From contig JAJZHL010000035.1 of the NCBI GenBank assembly GCA_021804505.1, forward strand, positions 1 to 8,436: a DNA stretch of 8,436 bases, read 5' to 3'. The DNA comes from Pseudomonadota bacterium. GTDB lineage: Bacteria > Pseudomonadota > Alphaproteobacteria > Rickettsiales > Rickettsiaceae. A program made the position numbers and the translations under genes. Within the stretch, counting starts at the first letter, position 1. Each line of letters starts with the position of its first letter. Positions 1 through 7,452 of this stretch are shown one piece after another. The notes under the pieces were generated by a model, which was not told where the DNA came from, did no database searches, and saw only the letters and a list, made by a program, of their open reading frames with translations.

Positions 1-2
1 AA

Positions 3-638
3 TCTATAAAGCCTCCAAGGATGCATTATTTGGATACCGTATTATTAACAGAATATGACAATCAACTATTAAATAGCGACTTGCCAGAATTCATAAAAAG
101 TGTAATTGGTAAAGGCACCCCTGTAATACTCAGCGACCCAGGCTTAACAGGAAATTTCAATAATATAAAAAATTTGGAACAGTGGAAGGCTGAATATTTC
201 AAAAAATTCAACATTGACTTATCGAAAAGCTTTCCTGCTCACAATTATATTATATTTAATAATATGACGCCGTTTGATAACACTTATCCAGCATTTTATC
301 ATGGTATATTAAGTAGCAATATTGCACCTCCTGCCCAATTAATTACTAATTTCTTAGCATATACCAAATTTATGCCTAAAGTATTAGTGGTTATAGACAG
401 TGAGTACACAGATTTAAATTCTCTTGAAATACAAATAAAAAATTATAACGACAATATTGTGTTTATTGGCTATAATTATGTTGCACAATATCAGCAAAGC
501 ACAAAATTCGATAAGGTACCTGAAATAAAAAAGTTTATGCAAGCTTTGATAGAAAAAATAAATAAAGTCAAACGACATAATCCCCCCTTAAAGGCTAAGA
601 GCAAAACTAATGAAAATCCATATGACATTAAGGAATAG
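3..638 (+). CDS. DUF2608 (HAD-like) family protein, 5' end outside window
   Basis: The reading frame is open to the left edge. The first ATG is at 21, but the codons before it (3-20) contain no stop, so the true start probably lies upstream and the visible 205 residues from Met21 are only the C-terminal part. The product aligns by eye with the next gene: NIKNLEQW matches KIKNFEEW, YPAFYHGIL matches SPIFYKGII, and both carry a hydrophobic strand followed by acidic residues (VLVVIDSEY here). That places it in DUF2608, a HAD-like family known from Rickettsiales and Legionella. By this alignment the missing part would hold a signal peptide and HAD motif I. The motif III Lys position (FYKG in the neighbour) is His94 here, and motif IV keeps one Asp (D126). 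The C-terminus is basic and low complexity. The role is unknown; family membership suggests a secreted or periplasmic phosphatase-like protein. The last 29 nt overlap the next gene, implying translational coupling. Confidence 0.75.
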   Translation, partial: SIKPPRMHYLDTVLLTEYDNQLLNSDLPEFIKSVIGKGTPVILSDPGLTGNFNNIKNLEQWKAEYFKKFNIDLSKSFPAHNYIIFNNMTPFDNTYPAFYHGILSSNIAPPAQLITNFLAYTKFMPKVLVVIDSEYTDLNSLEIQIKNYNDNIVFIGYNYVAQYQQSTKFDKVPEIKKFMQALIEKINKVKRHNPPLKAKSKTNENPYDIKE

Positions 639-1464
639 GATATTAAAACTAGGATTAATGCTTGCTATATTGCTAAATTGTGCGCATGCAGTGGTAATTC
701 CCACCTATTCTATTAATTCTAGCACTGTGAATAATTTACTAGAAAAAATTAGCGAAAACAGCTTAGTGCTAATCAATATTGATGATACACTCATTACACC
801 TAAATCTGTAATGTTTCGTGATAATAGTCCTTATAGAGCTTTTATCCAGGAACTCTCAGCTTTAAAAAAATATCAACCAAATATAGACGAATTAATTGCA
901 TCATTGATATTGCAACGCCAAGTAATGTTAGTTGAACCGGCTTGGCCAGGCTTTATTGAAAAATTGAAAAGTAAGGGAGCCGTAGTTTTCGGATTAGCAC
1001 AAGTAAGTCCCATAACTGCCAAAATTAAAAATTTTGAAGAATGGCAATATCAGCAACTTGCTTCTTTAGGTGTTAAATTTACTGATAAGGTCAAGGAAGA
1101 AGAAATATTTAAATTTGATGAAAAAAATAAATTATCTCCAATTTTTTACAAAGGGATTATTTTTACTACTTATGTTAGTAAGGAAGAAATGCTACGACAA
1201 TTTCTAGCTATAACCCATATAGTACCAAAAAATATTATGGTTTTTGAGTATAGAAAAAGCGATATTAACAATATTAATAAGTTCTTTAGGACAATTGATC
1301 TCGATTGTTATGGGGTCCAGTATTTGGGCTTTGAGGCCCTAACAGGTCTACCGCAGGACAATATAGTGAAATTGCAAAAGGACACTTTACTAAAAAAGAG
1401 TAAATGGCTAGAAGATGATGCAGCTATAAAATTACTTGAACCGGCTCACCCTGAGCAGAAATAA
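610..1464 (+). CDS. Secreted DUF2608 HAD-like protein with degenerate active site
   Basis: The protein has 284 residues. Residues 1-27 form a signal peptide: a basic start (TLRNR), a hydrophobic core (LKLGLMLAILL) and an AHA|V cleavage site after residue 27. The mature part matches DUF2608, a HAD-superfamily family. HAD motif I should read DxDxT; here residues 56-60 are NIDDT, so the nucleophilic Asp is Asn56. Motif II (normally Thr/Ser after a hydrophobic strand) appears as VVFGLA near 125-130, and motif IV (normally DD) as VFEY near 211-214. The motif III Lys in FYKG (K181) is kept. A classical phosphatase mechanism is therefore unlikely, and a binding or pseudoenzyme role is inferred. ATG 610 is chosen because AAGAG sits 8 nt upstream. 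ATG 622 would give an even more typical signal peptide and cannot be excluded. The start lies inside the preceding paralogue. The gene ends in three consecutive in-frame stops (TAATAATAA). Confidence 0.8.
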   Translation: MKIHMTLRNRILKLGLMLAILLNCAHAVVIPTYSINSSTVNNLLEKISENSLVLINIDDTLITPKSVMFRDNSPYRAFIQELSALKKYQPNIDELIASLILQRQVMLVEPAWPGFIEKLKSKGAVVFGLAQVSPITAKIKNFEEWQYQQLASLGVKFTDKVKEEEIFKFDEKNKLSPIFYKGIIFTTYVSKEEMLRQFLAITHIVPKNIMVFEYRKSDINNINKFFRTIDLDCYGVQYLGFEALTGLPQDNIVKLQKDTLLKKSKWLEDDAAIKLLEPAHPEQK

Positions 1465-1478
1465 TAATAACTAGACGT

Positions 1479-1499
1479 AATCTTGAATTATGCGAGATT
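1479..1499 (+). terminator. Weak hairpin between DUF2608 gene and cysQ
   Basis: AATCTTG (1479-1485) pairs with CGAGATT (1493-1499) over 7 bp, with one T-G wobble and a 7-nt loop. The short T stretch (1507-1510) is not directly adjacent and the stem is AT-rich, so this is at best a leaky terminator or a processing site. Confidence 0.2.
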
Positions 1500-1518
1500 C
1501 TGTAAATTTTAGAACGAT

Positions 1519-2316
1519 ATGATACACCTTCCTGATCTTGGTAATACCGGTAAACTCATTCAGTCTATTAAAGCTTTGATGATTGAATGTGGTAGGGTAG
1601 CGTTACTTCGAATGCAAGAAGGGATAAATGTATTTTATAAAGAAGATAATTCGCCTGTTACAAATGCCGATATAGAAATTAGCACGCTGATTTTCAATAA
1701 TTTGAAATCCTTAACTCCTGATATCCCTGTGATATGCGAAGAAAGAGATTTAATCACACCCCTCGGTGACGATTACTTCTGGTTAGTAGATCCAATTGAC
1801 GGTACACGGAGCTATATAAGAGGCGAAGATACTTTTACTGTAAATATTGCATTAATTAAACATAATCTAGCAGTTTTAGGATTTATATATCAACCTTTTA
1901 CGAAAAAACTATATTACACAGATCACAATAATAATTTACAAATTGAACAGAATGGGAAAACCGTAAATATTGAAAATTCCCTAATAAAAGACCATTATTC
2001 TGCCGTTGTAGGATCACGTTATTCAGATTCCCATACGAAAGACTTTCTAAAAAGTCACCTTATTACCAAAATTGTTAGTATCCCAAGTTCAATAAAATTT
2101 TGTTTAATTGCAGAAGGAACAGCAGATGTGTACCCTGGGTTTGGCACAACAATGGAGTGGGACGTAGCTGCTGGACATGCTCTTGTTAAAGCAGCTGGTG
2201 GTAATATTGTCGATTTGCATGGAAATGAGCTCTCTTATAGGAAAGATGGTTTCCAAAATCCTCATTTTTGTGCTTATAGTAAATATTGGTGTAAGGAGAT
2301 GGTTTCTAAAAATTAA
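1519..2316 (+). CDS. cysQ: 3'(2'),5'-bisphosphate nucleotidase CysQ
   Basis: The 265-residue protein belongs to the inositol monophosphatase-like, Mg2+-dependent, Li+-sensitive phosphatase family at the usual CysQ length. Visible motifs in order are SPVTNAD (45-51), the metal-binding Glu in CEE (E74-E75), WLVDPIDGT (88-96, metal ligands D91 and D94), PSSIKF (189-194) and the C-terminal WDVAAGHALVKAAGG (214-228, D215). All expected metal ligands are present, so the enzyme should be active. CysQ hydrolyses 3'-phosphoadenosine 5'-phosphate (PAP) to AMP in the cytoplasm. In a parasite lacking sulfate assimilation the likely PAP source is phosphopantetheine transfer from CoA to acyl carrier protein; this is inference. 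SuhB-type inositol monophosphatase is the alternative, but the spacing and SSIKFCLIAEG context favour CysQ. The start is the first ATG after an in-frame TAG at 1510, with only a weak ribosome binding site. Confidence 0.88.
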   Translation: MIHLPDLGNTGKLIQSIKALMIECGRVALLRMQEGINVFYKEDNSPVTNADIEISTLIFNNLKSLTPDIPVICEERDLITPLGDDYFWLVDPIDGTRSYIRGEDTFTVNIALIKHNLAVLGFIYQPFTKKLYYTDHNNNLQIEQNGKTVNIENSLIKDHYSAVVGSRYSDSHTKDFLKSHLITKIVSIPSSIKFCLIAEGTADVYPGFGTTMEWDVAAGHALVKAAGGNIVDLHGNELSYRKDGFQNPHFCAYSKYWCKEMVSKN

Positions 2317-2360
2317 TCCTTAATAATACATTAACGTTTAATTACTCAAACAGAACCTGT

Positions 2361-2365
2361 GGAGG
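2361..2365 (+). promoter_or_regulatory. Strong Shine-Dalgarno sequence of the protease gene
   Basis: GGAGG lies 10 nt before ATG 2376 and is a near-perfect match to the 16S rRNA anti-SD. The other + strand genes whose starts are visible (610, 1519, 4199, 5501, 7579) have weak or no recognisable SD, so this gene may be translated unusually well. It also fixes the start codon with confidence. Confidence 0.65.
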
Positions 2366-2375
2366 TAGATTAATT

Positions 2376-4085
2376 ATGCCAAAAGAACAAGAATTTGTAC
2401 TATTCAACCTTAGTAATAGCGGGAGCAAGGAAGATCCTATATTACAATTAGATGGGGCAATCCCTCAAATACAATTACAGGCAAATCTCACCCAGGGGAA
2501 GATTAATCTTGACCTTATAGCAGGTGAAATATTGGACAAAGCCGAACAAGAAAAGAAAGCACCAATATTGAATTTACAAGTCAATACTAGTTCAATGTCT
2601 CCACTAATTGATGAAGAGGAAATAACCAAGCTTAAAGAACTTGGAATTAAAGTTGTTTATTCTTTTGCGCATTATGACAGCAGAGAGAGTGATAAATGGA
2701 AACCTATGATTAAAGAGGCCGATCATGTTTTTTTTGCTAGCGAAAAGGACAGAGAAGATGCAATATCCCAAAATCATATAGCCAGTCCGAAAACTTCTTA
2801 TGCTAAACCTTACGTTACCTTACAAGAAGCAGAAATATTAAGCCGAAAGCCTAATATTTTAATGACAGAAGGTTTAGAAAATAGGCAAACTGTTAATGAT
2901 ATGGTTGCTGTAGCAAAACAATTACCAAATACTAGAATAATTATAGCTGCAAATACTGCATCTAGAGAAGGTATCACTAATGCAATTGCAGCCAAATTCG
3001 GTATTAGCGATGAAGATCAACTATTTGGCATAGACTTAGAGGTCAAAGATATTTTAAATAGTAAAGATGGGCCTAAAAAACTTGAAGCATATGTGGCACA
3101 ATTAACGGAACAATTCCAGAAGGAAGGAAAAAGTGTAAATCCTGTCGATATATATTGTGACTTTTCCAATCCACCAACGCTACACAACATATATAAGCAA
3201 GCTAAATACACAATAGATTCCAGCCAGAATTATAGCAATGGTTGTATTCCTTTAGGTAAGCAAGGAGATAAAGCATCACAAGCTCTTATAAACGAAGTAC
3301 AGGCAAGAGAAGTAAACAATGGACCAAATCAAGTAACAATATCAGAGATGCAGAGTGCACTAGTGCAGCCACAAGCTGGTACTGTACAAGCGTTACAAAA
3401 TATTGTTTCTGAACCGAAAGCAATATCTAAGTTAAGTACAGCTGCACAAAGTCAAAGTGAGTCACTCACAGAACCAAATTATCTTTATACTGAAGATGAT
3501 ATTAGTGCTTTGTTAAAAGCATCTTTAAAAGAAGATAAGTTTACTGTGATACAACATGCTTCGCTAGAGGAGAAAGATATATTAAGAGATACATTAATAC
3601 AGGCTATATCATTTGATCTAAATGAGAAAGGGAAAAGTGGCGTTGTAATACCGCTTAATACTGGACATAAGCACTGGGTAAGCTTAGCAATTACTAAGGA
3701 TCAGGCTGGTAAAATAGTCTTTAGTTACAATGACCCAGAGGGTACATCCATTCAAGTAAGAGAGAGCCTAGTACAGATGATTAAAGAAATAGCGCCAGAG
3801 GCTCAGATAATAGATTACCAGACCAAGCAGCAAATAAATGATAAGGACTGCGGAGCGTTTGTAGTAGATAATTTAGTAAAAATGGTGAGCCAGAAACCTA
3901 TTCTTACAACTCTGGAAGCGCAAAATGCTGGACAGTCTTTACGTGAAAGGCATGCAAGCACTATGGCAGCTAAAGTGGCGACTGAGCAAGCTGCTAATAT
4001 GAGAAAATCTATTGGGCAACACGCACACTCCCACCATAACATTATTCCAATTGCTAAAAAACAAAATACATTCTTAGGCAAATAA
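2376..4085 (+). CDS. Candidate effector: GT-B-like region fused to Ulp1/C48 (CE clan) protease
   Basis: The protein has 569 residues, with no signal peptide or membrane segment. Residues about 370-500 form a CE-clan cysteine protease: GHKHWVSLAI holds catalytic His433 before Trp434, YNDPEG holds Asp453, Gln486 lies six residues before the nucleophile and builds the oxyanion hole, and DCGAFV holds Cys492. This order and spacing match Ulp1/SENP and the bacterial YopJ/ChlaDub/RickCE group, which cleave ubiquitin or SUMO or acetylate host proteins. Residues about 60-295 alternate hydrophobic strands and helices (IKVVYSFAHYD, ADHVFFAS, KPNILMTEG, TRIIIAAN, AKYTIDSSQ) in a pattern like GT-B glycosyltransferases; this is a weak, inferred assignment. 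Residues about 310-368 are a Gln/Ser-rich linker. The C-terminal tail is basic and His-rich (QHAHSHH, 548-554). Delivery into the host by a secretion system is inferred from the eukaryote-like protease. The gene sits between cysQ and a transporter gene, with no related neighbour. Confidence 0.85.
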   Translation: MPKEQEFVLFNLSNSGSKEDPILQLDGAIPQIQLQANLTQGKINLDLIAGEILDKAEQEKKAPILNLQVNTSSMSPLIDEEEITKLKELGIKVVYSFAHYDSRESDKWKPMIKEADHVFFASEKDREDAISQNHIASPKTSYAKPYVTLQEAEILSRKPNILMTEGLENRQTVNDMVAVAKQLPNTRIIIAANTASREGITNAIAAKFGISDEDQLFGIDLEVKDILNSKDGPKKLEAYVAQLTEQFQKEGKSVNPVDIYCDFSNPPTLHNIYKQAKYTIDSSQNYSNGCIPLGKQGDKASQALINEVQAREVNNGPNQVTISEMQSALVQPQAGTVQALQNIVSEPKAISKLSTAAQSQSESLTEPNYLYTEDDISALLKASLKEDKFTVIQHASLEEKDILRDTLIQAISFDLNEKGKSGVVIPLNTGHKHWVSLAITKDQAGKIVFSYNDPEGTSIQVRESLVQMIKEIAPEAQIIDYQTKQQINDKDCGAFVVDNLVKMVSQKPILTTLEAQNAGQSLRERHASTMAAKVATEQAANMRKSIGQHAHSHHNIIPIAKKQNTFLGK

Positions 4086-4148
4086 GGAATTGTAGTGCAC
4101 GTAACTAATAAAAATATTCAGATCATAAAAAACTATTAGGGAGTTTTA

Positions 4149-4205
4149 ATGAACGCCAATATAATTGATACTATATTCAATAATGTAAATTATAGACAAT
4201 GGTAA
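4149..4205 (+). CDS. Possible 18-codon leader reading frame overlapping the transporter start
   Basis: ATG 4149 follows a good Shine-Dalgarno sequence, AGGGAG (4138-4143), by 5 nt. The frame encodes MNANIIDTIFNNVNYRQW and stops at TAA 4203-4205, so stop and transporter start overlap as ATGGTAA. The transporter ATG at 4199 has no SD of its own. Ribosomes could therefore be loaded at 4149 and reinitiate at 4199. The alternative is that 4149 was once the transporter's own start and a frameshift separated the two. There is no evidence that the peptide itself has a function. Confidence 0.35.
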   Translation: MNANIIDTIFNNVNYRQW

Positions 4206-5485
4206 CTCTTTTAGTAATATTGATCTTTATTATGATGGCCTGTTCGGCCTTTCTGTCTGCTACTGAAACCGCTATCACGGCATCTTCCCCAGGTAAGATG
4301 CAGAAACTTAAGTCCGAAGGAGTAAAACGCGCTAACGTTGTTCTCCAGATACTAAAAAATAAGGAAAAAGTTATAGGTGCATTGCTAATCGGCAATAACT
4401 TGGTCAATACCATTAGTACCACTATTGCCACAAGCATTTTTATTAATTGGCTAGGTGATGCCGGAACAGTAGTGGCATCTGCTGTAATGGCTTGCATAAT
4501 AATTATTTTTGGGGAAGTAGTACCTAAAGCAATTGCTGTAGCCAAATCTGAGCAAATCGCCCTATTTGCTTCACCTGCTATTGTAATTTTTCTAAAGATC
4601 TTAAGACCCATTAGTTACTTCTTTGATGTACTTATTAGAATGCTTTGTTTTGTACTACGTATAAACTTAGAACAAAATATTTCTGGAACAGAAGAAGTGA
4701 GAGGGGTCATCGAACATTATCACCAAGAAGGGAATGTTTATAAATCTGATCGTGACATGCTTGGAGGGGTGCTGGATATTGGGCAAATGACTGTGTCAGA
4801 AATTATGACCCATAGAAGCAATGTAGTAGCAATTGATATCAACCTACCCAAAGAAGAAATCATCCGCATCGCCCTTTTATCGAATCCTCATACTAGAATT
4901 CCCCTCTGGAAAGAGAGCAAGGACAACATCATTGGAATATTACATATGCGAGACTTACTTAGAGCTCTTTATGAAAATAACAACGATGCAACGAAGATTA
5001 ATATTGAACAACTCATTAGCCCTCCGTGGTTTATCCCAGACAATGCTCTAGTTACCCATCAACTACATGCATTCAGAGAAAGAAAAAGCCACTTTGCTTG
5101 TGTTGTAGATGAATATGGTGATTTACAAGGTATTATCACACTTGAAGATATCTTAGAGGAAATTGTTGGACCTATTGATGACGAGCACGATTATCCTATT
5201 GATACAATAGTTAAAAAATCTGATATGGAATTTACCATTGACGGCTCTACAACAATAAGAGATTTAAATAGAGAGTTAAATTGGAATTTACCTGATGATG
5301 ATGCAAACACCTTAGCCGGGCTTATTATTCATAAACTTGAGCGGATACCTAACCAAGGCGAATCCGTCAATATGCTTAACCTAAACATCGTCATCGATAA
5401 AAAGGTTGGTAATAAGATTGAGAGAGTGAAAGTAACAATTTTATCCAATATGGAAGATTCTAATGTTAATAGGTCTTCTCATTAG
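4199..5485 (+). CDS. CNNM/CBS/CorC-HlyC family membrane transporter (CorB-like)
   Basis: The 428-residue inner-membrane protein has the standard three-part architecture. Residues 1-150 are the CNNM (DUF21) domain with about four hydrophobic segments and the signatures SATETAI (20-26), GNNLVNT (65-71) and FGEVVPK (104-110). Two CBS domains follow at about 197-255 (starting MTVSEIMTHRSNVVAI) and 272-325 (ending GIITLEDILEEIVG), typical of nucleotide-binding regulation. A CorC_HlyC domain occupies about 340-415. The family includes Mg2+/Co2+ efflux-linked CorB/CorC and CNNM transporters. Rickettsial members are often called haemolysin (TlyC) by old annotation; membrane-embedded members are more likely ion transporters. 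The length is complete and no motif is missing. ATG 4199 lacks a ribosome binding site but is overlapped by a short upstream frame with a strong one. ccmF begins 15 nt downstream and is probably co-transcribed. Confidence 0.88.
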   Translation: MVTLLVILIFIMMACSAFLSATETAITASSPGKMQKLKSEGVKRANVVLQILKNKEKVIGALLIGNNLVNTISTTIATSIFINWLGDAGTVVASAVMACIIIIFGEVVPKAIAVAKSEQIALFASPAIVIFLKILRPISYFFDVLIRMLCFVLRINLEQNISGTEEVRGVIEHYHQEGNVYKSDRDMLGGVLDIGQMTVSEIMTHRSNVVAIDINLPKEEIIRIALLSNPHTRIPLWKESKDNIIGILHMRDLLRALYENNNDATKINIEQLISPPWFIPDNALVTHQLHAFRERKSHFACVVDEYGDLQGIITLEDILEEIVGPIDDEHDYPIDTIVKKSDMEFTIDGSTTIRDLNRELNWNLPDDDANTLAGLIIHKLERIPNQGESVNMLNLNIVIDKKVGNKIERVKVTILSNMEDSNVNRSSH

Positions 5486-5500
5486 AATGTCTGCGCTAAT

Positions 5501-7357
5501 ATGATAAGTCTTTTAGGAAATTTACTACAAGTATCTTCTATATTGTGTAGCAGTATAGTAATTGCTACTTCATTTATATTCTATAATTCTAGGCCAAGGA
5601 TAGCTTTAGTATTCTTTTACCTAAGCTTTATATTAACACTATCAGCATTCCTGCTTTTAATATATGGATTTATAATCTCCGATTTTTCTATACAGAATAT
5701 TTTTTTAAACTCTAGCTTGCTAAAACCTCTTAAATTTAAAATTGCCGCTAGTTGGGCTAGCCACGAAGGATCTATCTTATTGTGGTTGTGTTTGTTACAG
5801 GCTGTGGGAGCTATGTACATTGCTAGATTTAATAGAGTACCAGTACAATTGTACCACATTTCTATCCTTGCACTAATTCATATATTGTTCGGTAGTTTTA
5901 TTTATTTCACCTCCAACCCTTTTGATAAAATGGCCTTTGCCCCTTCCCAAGGCCTCGGGCTAAACCCTATGTTACAAGATATTGCCTTAACTATCCACCC
6001 GCCTATATTGTATCTAGGCTATGTCTGCTATATAGTACCATTTATCTCCGCGTGCACGATGCTACTACGGACTCAAATAGAGGTGGATGAACTGAAACAG
6101 GTCAAGCTATTTACTGGTATAGGAATGCTACTTATCACCTTAGGAATAGCTCTTGGCTCATGGTGGGCATATCGAGAGCTTGGTTGGGGAGGTTTTTGGT
6201 TTTTTGATCCGGTAGAAAATATCTCCCTTTTCCCTTGGTTATCTGGCATCGCTTTATATCATTCTATTTCAGTAACAATTCAATCAAGACAGATGAGTAA
6301 TTGGACTATTACTTTATCAATTGTGACTTTCTTACTGGTCATATTAAGTACATTTTTAGTCCGCTCCGGCATGATTATATCTATCCATACTTTCGCATCT
6401 TTACCGAGCCGTGCTATCTACATGCTCTCCATATTTACCATAATCGCCTTATCGAGTTTGAGCTTGTTCATTATAAAAAGTCCTTATCTCAGGTTAAATA
6501 ATACGCTTGTAAAAAAAGATAATAGCATTTTATATATAATGCTTGGCAATTTGTGTTTCTTGGGAGCATTAGTAATATTATTATCAGCTACTCTCTATCC
6601 TTTACTTTATTCTAGTCTTTATGGCCAATCTGTTAATATTGATGAGAAATTTTTTGTAAATAATTTCTTAATTTTTGTTATTCCAATACTTATACTCGCT
6701 GCTATTGCCCAAGGTAAAGGCCCAAAACGAAATAACCTCCTCCTTTTGCTACTTTCTTTTATTATTACTTTGCTTAGCTGTTATTATCTAAAGCATAATT
6801 TTATTTCTGCTAGTATCATGATTGCTGGCATATTCTTAATAATACAAAACGGCATCATATTTATAGCACGTGGTGTTTTATCAACAAATTATAAAGTAAA
6901 TTTAGCGATGGTGCTAGGGCACTTAGGTTTCGGTTTATTAGCCGTGGCTATTACCCTTAATATTCTACTACAAAAAGAAATTGATTTTATAGGAGGTGTA
7001 GGAGACAAAACAGTAGTAGAAGGATTTGAAGTTACTCTTCATTCAATCAAATTTTCTTCGGCACAAAATTATTACAGGCAAATCGCTGAATTCTGGATTT
7101 ATGATCAAAATAATAATATTACTATATTAAAGCCTGAAAATCGATTCTATATTATAGAGCAAAAATTATCCCAGGAAAGTAACATCTTCTCATACCTCTT
7201 TTATGACCTGTATGCAGTTTTAAATCAAATTGATGATCAGATCATTCATGCCAAAATATATTACAGACCAATGATGAGTTTTATCTGGTTGTCTATCTTA
7301 GTCATATTGGGGGGATTTTTCATTCCAATTTTCAAGTATACAGCTGGGAATAAGTAA
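5501..7357 (+). CDS. ccmF: Cytochrome c-type biogenesis protein CcmF (haem lyase subunit)
   Basis: The 618-residue polytopic inner-membrane protein is close to the roughly 650 residues of E. coli CcmF. CcmF receives haem from CcmE and, with CcmH/CcmI, attaches it to CxxCH motifs of apocytochrome c on the periplasmic side (System I). Diagnostic stretches are SHEGSILLW (87-95), NPMLQDIALTIHPPILYLGY (155-174), the WWD region from GSWWAYRELGWGG through FDPVEN (219-240), LVRSGMIISIHTFAS (286-300) and LGHLGFG (472-478). Candidate haem-ligand histidines at the expected places are H166, H254, H296 and H474. Residues about 490-590 form the non-membrane periplasmic loop, followed by a final membrane segment. 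The WWD motif reads GFWFFDPVEN where the family usually has WWFWDPVEN, so two Trp are Phe. The start is ATG 5501, with no clear ribosome binding site. No other ccm gene lies in the window. Confidence 0.93.
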   Translation: MISLLGNLLQVSSILCSSIVIATSFIFYNSRPRIALVFFYLSFILTLSAFLLLIYGFIISDFSIQNIFLNSSLLKPLKFKIAASWASHEGSILLWLCLLQAVGAMYIARFNRVPVQLYHISILALIHILFGSFIYFTSNPFDKMAFAPSQGLGLNPMLQDIALTIHPPILYLGYVCYIVPFISACTMLLRTQIEVDELKQVKLFTGIGMLLITLGIALGSWWAYRELGWGGFWFFDPVENISLFPWLSGIALYHSISVTIQSRQMSNWTITLSIVTFLLVILSTFLVRSGMIISIHTFASLPSRAIYMLSIFTIIALSSLSLFIIKSPYLRLNNTLVKKDNSILYIMLGNLCFLGALVILLSATLYPLLYSSLYGQSVNIDEKFFVNNFLIFVIPILILAAIAQGKGPKRNNLLLLLLSFIITLLSCYYLKHNFISASIMIAGIFLIIQNGIIFIARGVLSTNYKVNLAMVLGHLGFGLLAVAITLNILLQKEIDFIGGVGDKTVVEGFEVTLHSIKFSSAQNYYRQIAEFWIYDQNNNITILKPENRFYIIEQKLSQESNIFSYLFYDLYAVLNQIDDQIIHAKIYYRPMMSFIWLSILVILGGFFIPIFKYTAGNK

Positions 7358-7452
7358 ACACACTTATTTTACGTGGATTGTCTTTTAAAAGTGTGATACA
7401 ACTAAATGAGTACAGGACTTTCATACTAATAGTGTACCCTGCCTTCCAAATT

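Noticed and set aside
2330..2342. ATTAACGTTTAAT palindrome upstream of the protease gene
   Set aside because: Only 5-bp AT arms around a 3-nt loop; expected by chance in sequence this AT-rich.
2810..4081. Three short minus-strand frames within the protease gene
   Set aside because: They are Cys- and Ile-rich shadows with no ribosome binding sites, and the plus-strand gene has clear catalytic motifs.
4177..4611. 144-codon minus-strand open frame opposite the transporter gene
   Set aside because: It is a mirror of the well-conserved CNNM domain coding sequence; its hydrophobic composition follows from the antisense codons and it has no family resemblance of its own.
5487..5504. Five-codon frame overlapping the ccmF ATG (ATGA)
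   Set aside because: It is very short and has no Shine-Dalgarno; unlike the frame before the transporter there is nothing to suggest it is translated.
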